Below are positions 37,975-47,247 of a stretch of DNA of 64,000 bases, in pieces. The notes under the pieces were generated by a model, which saw only the letters and a program-made list of their open reading frames with translations, did not search any database and had not been told where the DNA came from. The DNA comes from Bryobacterales bacterium (GTDB lineage Bacteria > Acidobacteriota > Terriglobia > Bryobacterales > Bryobacteraceae): NCBI GenBank assembly GCA_016789745.1, contig JAEUQF010000175.1:46556-110555 (forward strand). The letters run 5' to 3'. The translations under genes were made by a program, and so were the position numbers. Every line of letters begins with the position of its first letter. Position 1 is the first letter of the stretch.

Positions 37975-39002
37975 TCGCGAAGCTGCTGGGGGCGATGTGC
38001 TGCGCGCTGCTGTGTCAGGCGCAGCCGATTCCGGTGAAGGTGGTGGTGGTGACCATGTTTGAACGTGGCGCCGATACGGGAGATCAGCCTGGGGAGTTTC
38101 AGTACTGGGTGGAACGCGAGAAGCTGGATCGGGTGATTCCCTTCCCCGCGGGCTGGCGCAACCTGCGCATGAATGAGCAGGGCGTGCTGGGTATGTGTAC
38201 GGGCATCGGGACGGCGCGCGCGGCGGCTTCCGTAATGGCGCTGGGTCTGGATCCGCGCTTTGATTTGACCAAGGCGTATTGGGTGGTGGCTGGCATTGCG
38301 GGCATTGACCCCGAGGACGCATCGCTGGGGTCGGCGGCTTGGGCGGAGTATGTTGTCGATGGGGACCTCGGCCATGAGATTGACGCCCGAGAGATTCCGG
38401 CGGATTGGAAGACTGGGATGATTCCGCTGCGCAAGTCGAAGCCGTATGAACTGCCGCGCCGGACGCCGGACGAAGGCGAGATCTACCGGCTGACGCCCGC
38501 GCTGGTGGATTGGGCGTATCGCCTGACCAGGGGTGTGAAGCTGGAGGATACCGAAGCGATGCAGAAGCAACGGGCGCGGTATGCGAGCCGCAAGAACGCG
38601 GTGCGGCCGCCGTTCGTTCTGAAGGGAGACACAATGTCGTCGAGCACGTTCTGGCATGGGCGCAAGCTGAGCGAATGGGCCAATGACTGGATGCGTTATC
38701 ACAGCGAGGGCAAGGCCAACTACGTGACTACGGCGATGGAAGATACGGGGACGCTACAGTCTTTGGACTTCCTGCAGGCGGCGGGCAAGGTGGATCGGAG
38801 CCGTGTGCTGGTGTTGCGTACGGCGAGTAATTTCGATCAGCAGCGGGATGGCATCACGGCGCCGGAAAGCCTGGCTGAGACGAAGATCGGCAGCTATGCG
38901 GCGTATATCCCGGCGTTGGAAGCCGCGTGGCGCGTGGGGCACGTTGTGGTGCGGGAGTTGGTGGCCAATTGGGGCCGATACAGGAACGCTTTGCCGCAGT
39001 AG
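37971..39002 (+). CDS. Purine nucleoside permease (NUP family), exported
   Basis: 343 residues from TTG 37971 (TTGA overlap with the previous stop, GGAGGGG just upstream). Signal peptide (LLGAMCCALLCQAQ), then the NUP fold related to nucleoside phosphorylases: VKVVVVTMFERGADTGDQPG, MCTGIGTARAAASVMALGL, KAYWVVAGIAGIDPEDASLG, and TAMEDTGTLQSLDFL. NUP proteins of fungi and bacteria are reported in purine nucleoside uptake, though the fold suggests binding or cleavage. It is coupled to an exported peptidase, so the pair may scavenge nutrients. Confidence 0.9.
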   Translation: MIAKLLGAMCCALLCQAQPIPVKVVVVTMFERGADTGDQPGEFQYWVEREKLDRVIPFPAGWRNLRMNEQGVLGMCTGIGTARAAASVMALGLDPRFDLTKAYWVVAGIAGIDPEDASLGSAAWAEYVVDGDLGHEIDAREIPADWKTGMIPLRKSKPYELPRRTPDEGEIYRLTPALVDWAYRLTRGVKLEDTEAMQKQRARYASRKNAVRPPFVLKGDTMSSSTFWHGRKLSEWANDWMRYHSEGKANYVTTAMEDTGTLQSLDFLQAAGKVDRSRVLVLRTASNFDQQRDGITAPESLAETKIGSYAAYIPALEAAWRVGHVVVRELVANWGRYRNALPQ

Positions 39003-39008
39003 TCTGCG

Positions 39009-40661
39009 TTATTTCTTGCCGGCGATCTGCCACTGGGTGAACGGCGACCGCGACCCGCGAACGATCACGTTGATGAGGTAGGGCTTGCCGCTGGAAAAGG
39101 CGCGCTGGACCGCGGGCCCGAGGTCCGCCAGTTGTTCGACGGTCTCGCCATCGCCGCCAAAGCCTTTCATGATGATGTCGTAGCGGGTGTGCTGGAGCTC
39201 GCAGGCCACCGTGGTGGAGCCGGTCAGTTCGCGCTGGAGTTCGCGCTCCAGGCCCCAACCGCCGTCGTTGCCGACGATGATGACGACCGGGAGCTTGTAG
39301 CGAACCAGCGTTTCGAGTTCGGCCAGGTAGAAGCCGAGTGAACCATCACCGGTGATCATGACGACCGGCTTGCCGGGATTCGCCAGTTGCAGTGCGATGC
39401 AGTTGGGCAGTGCCGAGCCGATGGTGCCCATGGGCCCCAGCCGGAGCCACATGCCGGGCTGCATGGCGGGGAGCATGGCGCGGCCCCAATGGACGAAGTC
39501 GCCGCCATCCCAGGAGTAGAGCACGTCCTTAGGAAGGGCATCGCGGAGCGTGGCGAAGACGGAGGCGGGATGGAGCGGCGCGGCGTTGTCCTGTCCGAGT
39601 TGGGTCAAGCCTGCCTGGTATTCGGTGCGATGTGCCGTGAGGCGGGCTTTCCAGTCCTCGTTGGACGGCCAGGCGGTGGCGGGAGTCATGGCGGCCAGCG
39701 TGGTACGGACATCGGCGCAGATGGCCTGCTGTAAGGGGCGCGCGTTGCCGAACTCCGCCGGCTCGATATCGACCTGGATGAACTTGACGTCCTTCTGAAA
39801 CAGGCGCGGACCGCCGAGGGCGAGGCGGTAGTCGATGCGTTTGCCGAGCACCAGAACGACATCGGCTTCCTGCAGGGAGGCGAGGGCGGCCTTGTTGATG
39901 GCGGGGTCGGCATAGCCGAAGACGCACGGGTGCGTATCGGGGAGGATGCCGCGGGCGAAGGTGACGGTGAATAGCGGCAGCTGAGTCTGGTTGATGAAAT
40001 CGGCAAGGGCCTGTTCGGCGCCGGCCCACCAGACGCCGCTGCCGGCAATGACGACGGGCCGCTGCGCTGCCTTTAGCGTTTCGAGGGCCTGTTCCACCTG
40101 CGCGGCGGAGGGCGGCAGAAGGGGCGCCGACAGAGGCTCCGGCATGGGGAGCGCGGTTTCGGTCTTGCCAGCGAAGAGGTTCACGGGAATGGTGAGATGG
40201 ACGGCACCCTTGCGACCCTCATCGGCGACGCGGTAGGCCTTGCCCAGCAGATACGGGATCTCGGCGACGTTGTTTGCGGCGGCGCTCCACTTGGTGGCGG
40301 GTTGCGCCATGGTGACCTGGTCGACCACCTGGAACACCTGGCGGCCGGAGAGCGCGGTGGAGGGCGAACCGCTGACGGCGATCAGCGGGCTGGCGGCAAG
40401 GTTCGCGGTACCGATGCCGGTGAGGGAATTCGTGTGGCCCGGACCGCCGGTGACCAGCGTCAATGCGGGCTTGCGATGGAGCCGCGCCCAGGCATCGGCA
40501 GCGTGGGTAACGCCCGATTCGTGGCGCATGTCGACGACACGCAGGCCCGCCTGTTGAATCGCGATCAGGACTTCGTTGAGATGGTCTCCGACGAGCGTGA
40601 AAACATCCCGAATCCCGAGACGCACGCAGCTTTGAGCAAACAGTTCCGCACCAGTGGGCAT
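39009..40661 (-). CDS. Thiamine-pyrophosphate-dependent enzyme (acetolactate synthase-like)
   Basis: 550 residues with the three-domain TPP arrangement: N-terminal Pyr domain with the catalytic Glu in VDMRHESGVTHAADAW, a central domain with VVIAGSGVWWAGA, and a C-terminal PP domain with the Mg/TPP motif GDGSLGFYLAE...VGNDGGWG. The family includes acetolactate synthase, oxalyl-CoA decarboxylase, benzoylformate decarboxylase and glyoxylate carboligase. No small regulatory subunit is near, so a biosynthetic acetolactate synthase is unlikely; the substrate is open. ATG 40661 fits the family start (MPTGAELFAQSCVRLGI); the frame is open upstream without meaning. Confidence 0.85.
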   Translation of the reverse strand: MPTGAELFAQSCVRLGIRDVFTLVGDHLNEVLIAIQQAGLRVVDMRHESGVTHAADAWARLHRKPALTLVTGGPGHTNSLTGIGTANLAASPLIAVSGSPSTALSGRQVFQVVDQVTMAQPATKWSAAANNVAEIPYLLGKAYRVADEGRKGAVHLTIPVNLFAGKTETALPMPEPLSAPLLPPSAAQVEQALETLKAAQRPVVIAGSGVWWAGAEQALADFINQTQLPLFTVTFARGILPDTHPCVFGYADPAINKAALASLQEADVVLVLGKRIDYRLALGGPRLFQKDVKFIQVDIEPAEFGNARPLQQAICADVRTTLAAMTPATAWPSNEDWKARLTAHRTEYQAGLTQLGQDNAAPLHPASVFATLRDALPKDVLYSWDGGDFVHWGRAMLPAMQPGMWLRLGPMGTIGSALPNCIALQLANPGKPVVMITGDGSLGFYLAELETLVRYKLPVVIIVGNDGGWGLERELQRELTGSTTVACELQHTRYDIIMKGFGGDGETVEQLADLGPAVQRAFSSGKPYLINVIVRGSRSPFTQWQIAGKK

Positions 40662-40720
40662 GAACCCGTTATGGTAACGCAGCCACCGGCGGCTTCTGCT
40701 GAAGGCGCTACCATGAAAGG

Positions 40721-41224
40721 ATGCGGTTTCTGCTTTTCTTCCTCTCGTCGGTTGCCCTGTTTGCCGCCAATCCGCAGCTTGGCAATGTGAAGACGGTCTA
40801 CCTATTGCCGATGATGAACGGCTTTGATCAGTACATTGCCAATCAACTGCAGCAGAGCGGGCTGTACGCCGTGACCACGGATCCAAAGAGCGCCGATGCC
40901 GTGATGACGGACTCGCTGGGACCCGCGCTGGAACGGCAGTGGGGCAAGCTTTACCCGCCACCGCCCCCGCCCGCCGACGACAAGGACAAGAAGGATGATA
41001 AGGGTTCCAGCACCAGCGGCAACCTGATGAAGAATGAGGCGGAGCCCACGCCGATCTCCACGTTCCGCCGTGGGCGCGGGAACTTCTTTCTGGTGGAGCG
41101 CAGCAATCGCGGTGTGGTGTGGTCGACGTTTGAACGGCCGAAGAACATGACTCCCAAGGAGCTGGACAAAACCGCCCGGCGGATTGTGGATCAGTTGAAG
41201 AAGGACGTGGGCGCTAAGCCTTAG
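40721..41224 (+). CDS. Exported protein of unknown function
   Basis: 167 residues. Signal peptide (MRFLLFFLSSVALFAA) followed by a small alpha/beta region (NVKTVYLLPMMNGFDQYIAN, SGLYAVTTDPKSADAVMTD), a low-complexity charged insert (LYPPPPPPADDKDKKDD) and a second half (GNFFLVERSNRGVVWSTFER). The layout resembles small periplasmic proteins with a DUF4136-like or GNA1162-like fold that bind at the outer membrane, but I cannot assign it. It is convergent with the glycosyltransferase gene, and the stops overlap by 11 bp. Confidence 0.7.
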   Translation: MRFLLFFLSSVALFAANPQLGNVKTVYLLPMMNGFDQYIANQLQQSGLYAVTTDPKSADAVMTDSLGPALERQWGKLYPPPPPPADDKDKKDDKGSSTSGNLMKNEAEPTPISTFRRGRGNFFLVERSNRGVVWSTFERPKNMTPKELDKTARRIVDQLKKDVGAKP

Positions 41225-43547
41225 AGCCGCGCTTGCGGCGGACCGCGCCTTTGTAGGCTTCGATGAGGCGTTCGGTCATACGAGTGATGTCGCGTTCTTC
41301 GGTGACATAGCGGCGCGCGCGTTCCACCATCTGCGCGGCCGATTGCGGATCCTGAAATAGCTGCACAATCTGGTTAGCGAACTCGCGGGGGTCGTCGGCG
41401 AGGCGGCAGATTTCACCGTCGGCTGTCGACAGTCCTTCGGCGCCCAGGCGTGTCGAGACACACGGAATGCCGCTGGCGAAGGCCTCCAGCAGTTTCACGC
41501 GCACACCGGATCCCGTGAGGATCGGACAGATGAAGACGCCGTAGCGGCGGAATGGCTCATGGATGTCTTCGACGAAGCCGCGGATCTCGACGTTGTTGTC
41601 GTCGATGGGCAGCGAGTGGCGCGGCGGCGGGTCGGACCCGATGATGACGAGTTTCGCCTGCGGACATTGCGCGATGACATGCGGCAGAACGTGTTTCACG
41701 AACCAGTCCAGGGCCTCGGCGTTGGGCAGGTGGCGGAAGCTGCCTAAGAACAGCATGGTGAACGGATCGCGCGGGCCGGGATGGTAGGTGTAGGCCGTGG
41801 TGTCGATGCCGGCTCGCAGCGTGGCGTCCATCTTTGGCTTGAGTTGCGGCCGGAAGCTGAGGAGGTAATCCTGGTTTTCGCGGCTGCATACCTGGACCAG
41901 ATCGACTTTGGCCAGGATGTTGAGTTCAAAGCGCATGGCGCGCAAGTATTCGAAAGCCGCGCTGGCTTTGCGGAGCGTGCCGCCGGGTTGCTGGAGGCCG
42001 CGGCCGATGGACTGGAAGTAGACGTCGTGTTCGAAGTGGCTGACGACGATGTTCTTCCAATCGCCGGCGTACTGCGCCATGTTGGTGTACTCGATCTGGA
42101 GGACGTCGATGCGGTTGAGGTAGAGCGAGCGGTGCACCAGCCATTCGAAGTCGTGGCTGGCGAACTCGAGGACGGCGTGCGGTTCCAGGGCACCGAAGGT
42201 GAAGACTTTCTGATCGGGCCGCGCGAGGAAGGCCGCGGTTCGACATAGCTTGGTGAGCGGCTCATGCTGTTCCTCCTGCCAGGGTTCATCCAGAATGACG
42301 GCCAGGTGAAGGTCCGTGCGGGTGGCGAGGGCTTTGGCCGTTCCGTACATGAAAACGCCGCCGCCATGCACCGGCGGATAGATGGGATAGGGCGATACAA
42401 ACAGAACGCGGAGCTGTTCGGGGTTGCGATCGTGGCGGGAGAAGCGATCGTGGAAATAGCCGCCCAGCGTGCGGTGGAAGGCTTCGGTATCGGTGACGTT
42501 GGCCAGCGAACGGGCACGCCAGCGGGAGCGCATGGCTTGCGGTAGCTGGCGGAACGCGCGCGCAACCGCGGCGAAGGACGAACGCTCCGGAGAAGGGCCG
42601 GCGAAGTAGGTCACGGACGCATCGGCCCAGGTACGGAAGAAGTGCACCAGCAGCTTCTTCGGCTCATGGATGTTCTTCCAGAGGAACAGCAGGAAGTTCT
42701 TCTGGATGATGTTGTTGATGTAGGCGCGGGAATGGGTGCGACCGATGGTGCCGCGATGTTCGTGCCAGACGTGGCTCTTCGGTTGGTAGTATACCTTCCA
42801 GCCGCGCTTCCACGCGCCGAAGCCGAGGTCGGTGTCTTCCAGATAGAAGGGCGCCAGCAAGTGATCGAAGCCACCGAGTTCGAGGAATTTGCGGCGATCG
42901 AAGGCGCTGGAGCCGCCTCCGGGGTAGAAGCACGGGAAGGGCTGCTGGATCTCGTCCGCCAGCCGGTGGCGGACGCCGATGCGGCCGCTGTCCCACCACG
43001 CCTGCGTCAGGCCTGTTTCTTCGCGCTTCTTGTTCGGGTCGCTGAAGAAGATCTGGCAGGAGACGGCGAAGACATGCTCATCGTGGAAGCCGTCGAGCAG
43101 GGGCTGCAGGAAGTCCGGCGCCACGCGCATGTCGCTGTTGAGCAACACCACGATGTCGTTGCGGGCGGCGCGGAAGCCGGTGTTGGAGCCTTCGCCGAAG
43201 CCAAGGTTTTTGGGTAGGGCGACTACCTTGACGGTGGGGAAGTTGGTTTTGAGATATTCGGCGGACCCATCCTGTGAGCCGTTGTCGACGACGATGACTT
43301 CGTTGCGCGGGTTGCCGGCCATGGCAGTAACGACCGAGGGCAGGTACTTCTCCATGAGGTCACGGCCGTTCCAGTTGGGGATGACGACAGATGCGGCTGA
43401 GGTGTCCGGTCGCGTGTCGACGTAGCGGTCTTTTCGGCCGAAGATGGCAGCGACGAGATCGGTTAGCCACAGTGGGACAAGGGAGAACAAAAGGAGAAGA
43501 GGTGACAGGACGGCTAGCGGTAGACCCAAAAGGAGACGCCAGATCAT
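41214..43547 (-). CDS. Bifunctional glycosyltransferase (GT2-GT4 fusion)
   Basis: 777 residues from ATG 43547, whose first base is shared with the previous stop (TAATG). A hydrophobic N-terminal anchor (WRLLLGLPLAVLSPLLLLFS) is followed by a GT2 domain (SVVIPNWNGRDLMEKYLPSV, VVDNGSQDGS, LLNSDMRV as DxD-like motif, PGGGSSAFDRRKFLELGGFD) and, after residue about 385, a GT4-type GT-B domain (LFVSPYPIYPPVHGGGVFMY, MLFLGSFRHLPNAEALDWF, PILTGSGVRVKLLEAFASG). The two activities would add successive sugars at the inner face of the membrane. Together with the methyltransferase and Wzt-like gene upstream it makes a polysaccharide module. Confidence 0.9.
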   Translation of the reverse strand: MIWRLLLGLPLAVLSPLLLLFSLVPLWLTDLVAAIFGRKDRYVDTRPDTSAASVVIPNWNGRDLMEKYLPSVVTAMAGNPRNEVIVVDNGSQDGSAEYLKTNFPTVKVVALPKNLGFGEGSNTGFRAARNDIVVLLNSDMRVAPDFLQPLLDGFHDEHVFAVSCQIFFSDPNKKREETGLTQAWWDSGRIGVRHRLADEIQQPFPCFYPGGGSSAFDRRKFLELGGFDHLLAPFYLEDTDLGFGAWKRGWKVYYQPKSHVWHEHRGTIGRTHSRAYINNIIQKNFLLFLWKNIHEPKKLLVHFFRTWADASVTYFAGPSPERSSFAAVARAFRQLPQAMRSRWRARSLANVTDTEAFHRTLGGYFHDRFSRHDRNPEQLRVLFVSPYPIYPPVHGGGVFMYGTAKALATRTDLHLAVILDEPWQEEQHEPLTKLCRTAAFLARPDQKVFTFGALEPHAVLEFASHDFEWLVHRSLYLNRIDVLQIEYTNMAQYAGDWKNIVVSHFEHDVYFQSIGRGLQQPGGTLRKASAAFEYLRAMRFELNILAKVDLVQVCSRENQDYLLSFRPQLKPKMDATLRAGIDTTAYTYHPGPRDPFTMLFLGSFRHLPNAEALDWFVKHVLPHVIAQCPQAKLVIIGSDPPPRHSLPIDDNNVEIRGFVEDIHEPFRRYGVFICPILTGSGVRVKLLEAFASGIPCVSTRLGAEGLSTADGEICRLADDPREFANQIVQLFQDPQSAAQMVERARRYVTEERDITRMTERLIEAYKGAVRRKRGSKA

Positions 43548-44797
43548 TATTGCTGGCGCAGCTCTGGGCCTAACCCAAGAGTCCTTCCCATGCGATACCA
43601 CCTGGATGCCGAGACCGCGCTAAGCCTCGCCTGGAGTTCTTCGATCTCTTTCTGCAAAGCGAGGGCCCAGTTGGTGCGCTCTTCGGCGAGCTTCTCTGAC
43701 TCCTGCAAGAGTGCTACACACTTGACCAGCTCCTCGCCCCGTTGCTTCAGCTCTTCGGTGAGGCGGCGTTCGGTCTCGATGGCCCAGTTGGTACGGTCGA
43801 CTAGGTCTTTGTCGAGTTCGGCGAGCTTGGCTTCGTACTGGGCCACGGTTTCCCTGGCGCTGGCCTGTTCGGCAGCAAGTTCGTCCTGCAACTGTGCGAC
43901 TCGTGCGCCGGAGGCTTCCAGTTGCTGGTTTAATTGTTGGGCCCAGAGATTACGCTGTTGGAGCTCGGCGGTCTGCTTGGCGTGTTGATCGACCAGCAGG
44001 CGATGGTCGTCGAGGGCTTTCGTTAACCAAGCGGACTTGGTGGCGAGTTCCTGCTCCAGCAGGCGGATGTGCTGCTCGCGCTCGCGGAGGGTGTTGGCGG
44101 TGGCGGGAAGGAAGACGAAGTTCGGGGCGCCGATCTGGGGGGCGGCGGCGCACACGGCCAGAAAGAAGTGCGATTCGGCCGGGGCCGCGGTGCCTGCCTC
44201 GGCACGGACTTCGAAGGAGTGCGCGGCCGACTCGGGTTGGAAGGTCACGCTGCTGGTATGGTTCTGAAAGAAGAGGGAGACGTGCGGGAAAACGGACTGC
44301 AGCAGTTGCCGGAACTCATCGAATTCGAACTCGTGAACGTGATAGGGATTCGGGCCGGACTTCGCGCGGCTTTCCTGGTAGTAGCTCTTGTTGGGCGTGG
44401 AGACGATGAACTGGCCGGTTGGCGTGATGAGGCGGCGGGCTTCCTGGAGCAGGGCCTGGTAGTTGTGGAGATGTTCGATGACTTCGAAGGCGACGATCAG
44501 GTCGAAGCTGGCGTCGCGGAAGGGGAGGGTTTCAGCGGACGCGGTTAAGAAGCGCGTATTCGAACGGGCGTAATGGCTGTCCGCGAACTGTGCGGCTTCG
44601 AGCGCAACGTCGATGCCGGTGACTGAGCGTGCCACTTGTGCCAGTTCCGCCGACCCGTAGCCGGCGCCGCAGGCGACATCGAGCACGCGCTTCTGCCGGG
44701 CGAGCCGCGCCGCGAAGTGATAGCGCGCCATGTGTTCGTTCCAGAGGTCAGGCTCGACCTGGCCGGGAATGACGCGCTCGCCGGTGAACTCAGCCAA
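43547..44797 (-). CDS. SAM-dependent methyltransferase with long C-terminal coiled coil
   Basis: 416 residues. Class I methyltransferase domain at about 1-225: VLDVACGAGYGSAEL (motif I), ASFDLIVAFEVIEHL and LITPTGQFIVSTPNK. From about 240 to 400 the chain is a heptad-rich coiled coil with a recurring Trp motif (KSAWLTKAL, RNLWAQQL, RTNWAIET, RTNWALAL). The start is TTG 44797 (GGAG seven bases upstream), overlapping the wzt stop by 8 bp; longer frames run only into wzt. The domain order recalls WbdD, the methylating chain terminator whose coiled coil measures O-antigen length. WbdD also has a kinase domain, which is absent here, so the analogy is an inference. Confidence 0.85.
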   Translation of the reverse strand: MAEFTGERVIPGQVEPDLWNEHMARYHFAARLARQKRVLDVACGAGYGSAELAQVARSVTGIDVALEAAQFADSHYARSNTRFLTASAETLPFRDASFDLIVAFEVIEHLHNYQALLQEARRLITPTGQFIVSTPNKSYYQESRAKSGPNPYHVHEFEFDEFRQLLQSVFPHVSLFFQNHTSSVTFQPESAAHSFEVRAEAGTAAPAESHFFLAVCAAAPQIGAPNFVFLPATANTLREREQHIRLLEQELATKSAWLTKALDDHRLLVDQHAKQTAELQQRNLWAQQLNQQLEASGARVAQLQDELAAEQASARETVAQYEAKLAELDKDLVDRTNWAIETERRLTEELKQRGEELVKCVALLQESEKLAEERTNWALALQKEIEELQARLSAVSASRWYRMGRTLGLGPELRQQ

Positions 44798-46124
44798 GGG
44801 TGGTCTCCGTGGCGATCTGCTTGTGTTTGGTTTCGCGGAAGCCGGATAGTTCGACGCGGCATGGCATATGGAGATAGCCATAGACTTGGCCTTCGCCGTG
44901 ACTCATCTGGAGCGTTAGCGCGTTGTCGATCCAGTCGCAGTTCTTGTAGTAGTGCAGTGTGCCGTCGGCAATGGCGGGCGAGAAGGAGAAGTGGGCGGGA
45001 TAGAGCTCGGGGAGGTCGACCAGGAAGTCGACCGTGAAGATGTCGCCGGGGTTCATGGGGGGCAGTTCGTGGCCTTCCCGCGCGGTGTTGGTGCCGGCGA
45101 AGTCGATGCCGAGGTGGTTGCGGAGCATGAAGCCGACGATGGGGTTTTGTACCTCCTCCTTGGCCTGCACGCTGATGCGGACGATGATGCGCTGCGCGGG
45201 TTCCAGGAGGTACAGCGGGGCGCCGTACTGGTCGAGGACGCTGATGCCGATGACCTGCGCGCGGCCGTCGCCGTAGCGATGGTCGATGTTGGGTATGCCT
45301 TGAACTACGGTGTCGCCAACGTTGCTGAGTTCGCGGTCGGCGGTGGAGCGATGCTTCAGTTCGAGGTAGGCGGAGTCCTTTTGGACCATGGCGGCCAGGT
45401 ACTTGGAAACGACGATATCGGTCGGGCCGAGTTCCCGTACCGTGCCTTTATCCAGCCACAGGGTGGTGTCGCCGATCGCCTTTACGTCGCCGATGGCGTG
45501 GGAGACGAAGAGGATGGTAACGCCTTTATTCCGGAGGTCGTGCACTTTGCGCATGCAGCGCTGGCGGAAGTAGATGTCACCGACGGCGAGGGCTTCGTCG
45601 ACCAGGAGGATCTCGGGATCGACGTGGATGGCGACGGAGAACGCCAGCCGCACGATCATACCGCTGGAGTAGGTCTTTACGGGTTGGTGGATAAACTCGC
45701 CGATCTCGGCAAAGGCCTCGATGTCCTTATAGCGGCGGTCGATTTCGGCGGAGGAGAGGCCGAGGATCGCGGCATTCAGATAGACGTTGTCGCGGCCGGA
45801 GAACTCCGGGTTGAAACCGGAGCCGAGTTCGAGCAGCGCGGCGACGCGCCCTTTGATGTTGGCTTTGCCGCTGGTGGGCTGGAGAATGCCGGCAACGATC
45901 TGGAGCATGGTGCTCTTGCCGGAGCCGTTCTCGCCGATCACGCAGAAGGTTTCGCCGCGGCGGATGCGGAAGCTGACGTCCCGGAGAGCCCAGAAGTCGC
46001 GATGGCGCGTGGTGCGATTTAGGGTGACCAACTCCAGAAGGCGATCGCCGGGTTTTTCGTAGATGGGGTAGCTTTTCGAGACCTGGTTGAACTCGACTAC
46101 CGGATCGGTCACTTGGTCGAACAT
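44790..46124 (-). CDS. wzt: ABC transporter ATPase with C-terminal carbohydrate-binding domain (Wzt-like)
   Basis: 444 residues. Nucleotide-binding domain at about 10-245: Walker A GENGSGKST, the signature YSSGMIVRLAFS, Walker B ILLVDEALAVGD and switch His in LFVSHAIGD. The C-terminal 170 residues (GISVLDQYGAPLYLLEPAQR, VGFMLRNHLGIDFAGTNT, FSFSPAIADG) form the Wzt-type beta-sandwich that recognises the modified end of a polysaccharide before export. The partner permease (Wzm) is not on either side, which is unusual since wzm and wzt are normally neighbours. It is the first gene of the polysaccharide module. Confidence 0.92.
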   Translation of the reverse strand: MFDQVTDPVVEFNQVSKSYPIYEKPGDRLLELVTLNRTTRHRDFWALRDVSFRIRRGETFCVIGENGSGKSTMLQIVAGILQPTSGKANIKGRVAALLELGSGFNPEFSGRDNVYLNAAILGLSSAEIDRRYKDIEAFAEIGEFIHQPVKTYSSGMIVRLAFSVAIHVDPEILLVDEALAVGDIYFRQRCMRKVHDLRNKGVTILFVSHAIGDVKAIGDTTLWLDKGTVRELGPTDIVVSKYLAAMVQKDSAYLELKHRSTADRELSNVGDTVVQGIPNIDHRYGDGRAQVIGISVLDQYGAPLYLLEPAQRIIVRISVQAKEEVQNPIVGFMLRNHLGIDFAGTNTAREGHELPPMNPGDIFTVDFLVDLPELYPAHFSFSPAIADGTLHYYKNCDWIDNALTLQMSHGEGQVYGYLHMPCRVELSGFRETKHKQIATETTLG

Positions 46125-46162
46125 ACGGAGGGGCTACTCATAGTGTCCAATAGTTTCGCGCG

Positions 46163-46192
46163 TTGACGAAAGGGGTGCTGGTTCTGTAGTCT
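46163..46192 (+). promoter_or_regulatory. Promoter of tRNA-Met
   Basis: TTGACG (46163-46168) and TAGTCT (46187-46192) with an 18-bp spacer lie about 20 bp before the tRNA. The -35 matches the sigma70 consensus at five of six positions; the -10 is weak. Confidence 0.45.
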
Positions 46193-46211
46193 GGTGAGTG
46201 GTTATCGCTGC

Positions 46212-46289
46212 GCCGGCGTAGCTCAGTTGGTTAGAGCGACGGTCTCATAATCCGTAGGTTCGTAGGTTCGAGTCCTACCGCCGGCACCA
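46212..46289 (+). tRNA. tRNA-Met (anticodon CAT), probably elongator
   Basis: 78 bases with encoded CCA. The acceptor stem GCCGGCG pairs fully with CGCCGGC, so it is not an initiator tRNA (no 1:72 mismatch). The loop CTCATAA gives the CAT anticodon, and GTAGCTCAGTTGGTTAGAGC matches elongator tRNA-Met. Positions 31 and 39 form a T-T mismatch. An Ile2 tRNA (CAT modified with lysidine) is the less likely alternative. Confidence 0.9.
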
Positions 46290-46299
46290 CCCCCTTCCT

Positions 46300-47247
46300 T
46301 CACTTCTTCTCCAAGATCAGGTTGTAGAGCCGGTCCAGGTCATCCTGGGAGAAGTACTCGATTTCGATCCTTCCCCTCTGCTCCGACTTTTCAATAATGC
46401 GCACCCGTGTGCCGAGGGCGCGTTCGAGCTCCTCGGCGGCTGCGCGGACGTTCGGGTCTTGCTTCTTTTCGTCAACTGGCTCTTCCTGGCGAGGTTCGTT
46501 GATTTTCTGAACGGCACGCTCCACCTGACGGACGGACATGCCTTGCGAAACGGCCTTGTCGGCCATCTGGCGTTGTTCGTCGGGTGTGGTGAGGCCGAGG
46601 ATCGCACGCGCCTGGCCCATGCTGAGGCGATGCTCGTTAATGAGGAGTTGTACGTCGGGTGGCAGTTTCAGCAGGCGGAGGGTGTTGGTGACGGTGGTGC
46701 GGTCCTTGCCGGTGCGGCGGGCAATATCTTCGTGGCTGAGTTGATGCTCGCGGTGCAGGCGGTCGAAGGCTTGGGCTACTTCGATGGGGTTCAGGTCCTC
46801 GCGTTGGATGTTTTCGATCAGGCTGACTTCGAGCAGGTGATCGTTGGCGACGTTGGAGATGACGACGGGAACTTCGGTAAGGCCAGCCATGCGGGCAGCG
46901 CGCCAGCGGCGTTCGCCGGCGATGAGCTCGTAGCGGTCCCCGAGGGCGCGGACAATGATGGGCTGGATGATGCCGTTGGCCTCGATGGACTGGGAGAGTT
47001 CGCGGAGGCGGTCGGGTTGGAATACGGACCTGGGCTGCAAGGGATTGGGGTCGATCCGATCGATGGGGATACTAATTGGGGTCCCGTTGCTGACAAGTAC
47101 CTTCTCGGGCGGCGGAGGGGGAGCCATAGCGGCGGCGGGCGATGGCGCTGGGGCTGCACCGGCCGGAGATTGCACCGGTTTGGTCGGGAGGAGCGCGGCG
47201 AGCCCCTTACCTAGCACTTTGCGTGGATTGTCTTGCGGCTTGTTCAT
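46300..47247 (-). CDS. parB: Chromosome-partitioning protein ParB
   Basis: 315 residues. ParB is a CTP-dependent DNA clamp that loads at parS and spreads. N-terminal ParA-interacting peptide ([13 protein letters not shown]), a proline-rich linker, the CTPase fold with NPLQPRSVF, the C-motif-like [13 protein letters not shown] and [12 protein letters not shown], then an HTH ([20 protein letters not shown]) that reads parS, and a C-terminal dimer domain. It overlaps parA by 41 bp. Its cognate parS sites lie just upstream of parA. Confidence 0.96.
   Translation of the reverse strand: MNKPQDNPRKVLGKGLAALLPTKPVQSPAGAAPAPSPAAAMAPPPPPEKVLVSNGTPISIPIDRIDPNPLQPRSVFQPDRLRELSQSIEANGIIQPIIVRALGDRYELIAGERRWRAARMAGLTEVPVVISNVANDHLLEVSLIENIQREDLNPIEVAQAFDRLHREHQLSHEDIARRTGKDRTTVTNTLRLLKLPPDVQLLINEHRLSMGQARAILGLTTPDEQRQMADKAVSQGMSVRQVERAVQKINEPRQEEPVDEKKQDPNVRAAAEELERALGTRVRIIEKSEQRGRIEIEYFSQDDLDRLYNLILEKK

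Noticed and set aside
36469..38634. 721-codon antisense frame over the S9 peptidase and permease genes
   Set aside because: Pro/Arg/His-rich shadow sequence that spans two real genes.
39009..40661. Biosynthetic acetolactate synthase (ilvB)
   Set aside because: No ilvN/ilvC neighbours and only general TPP-family similarity, so no gene symbol is given.
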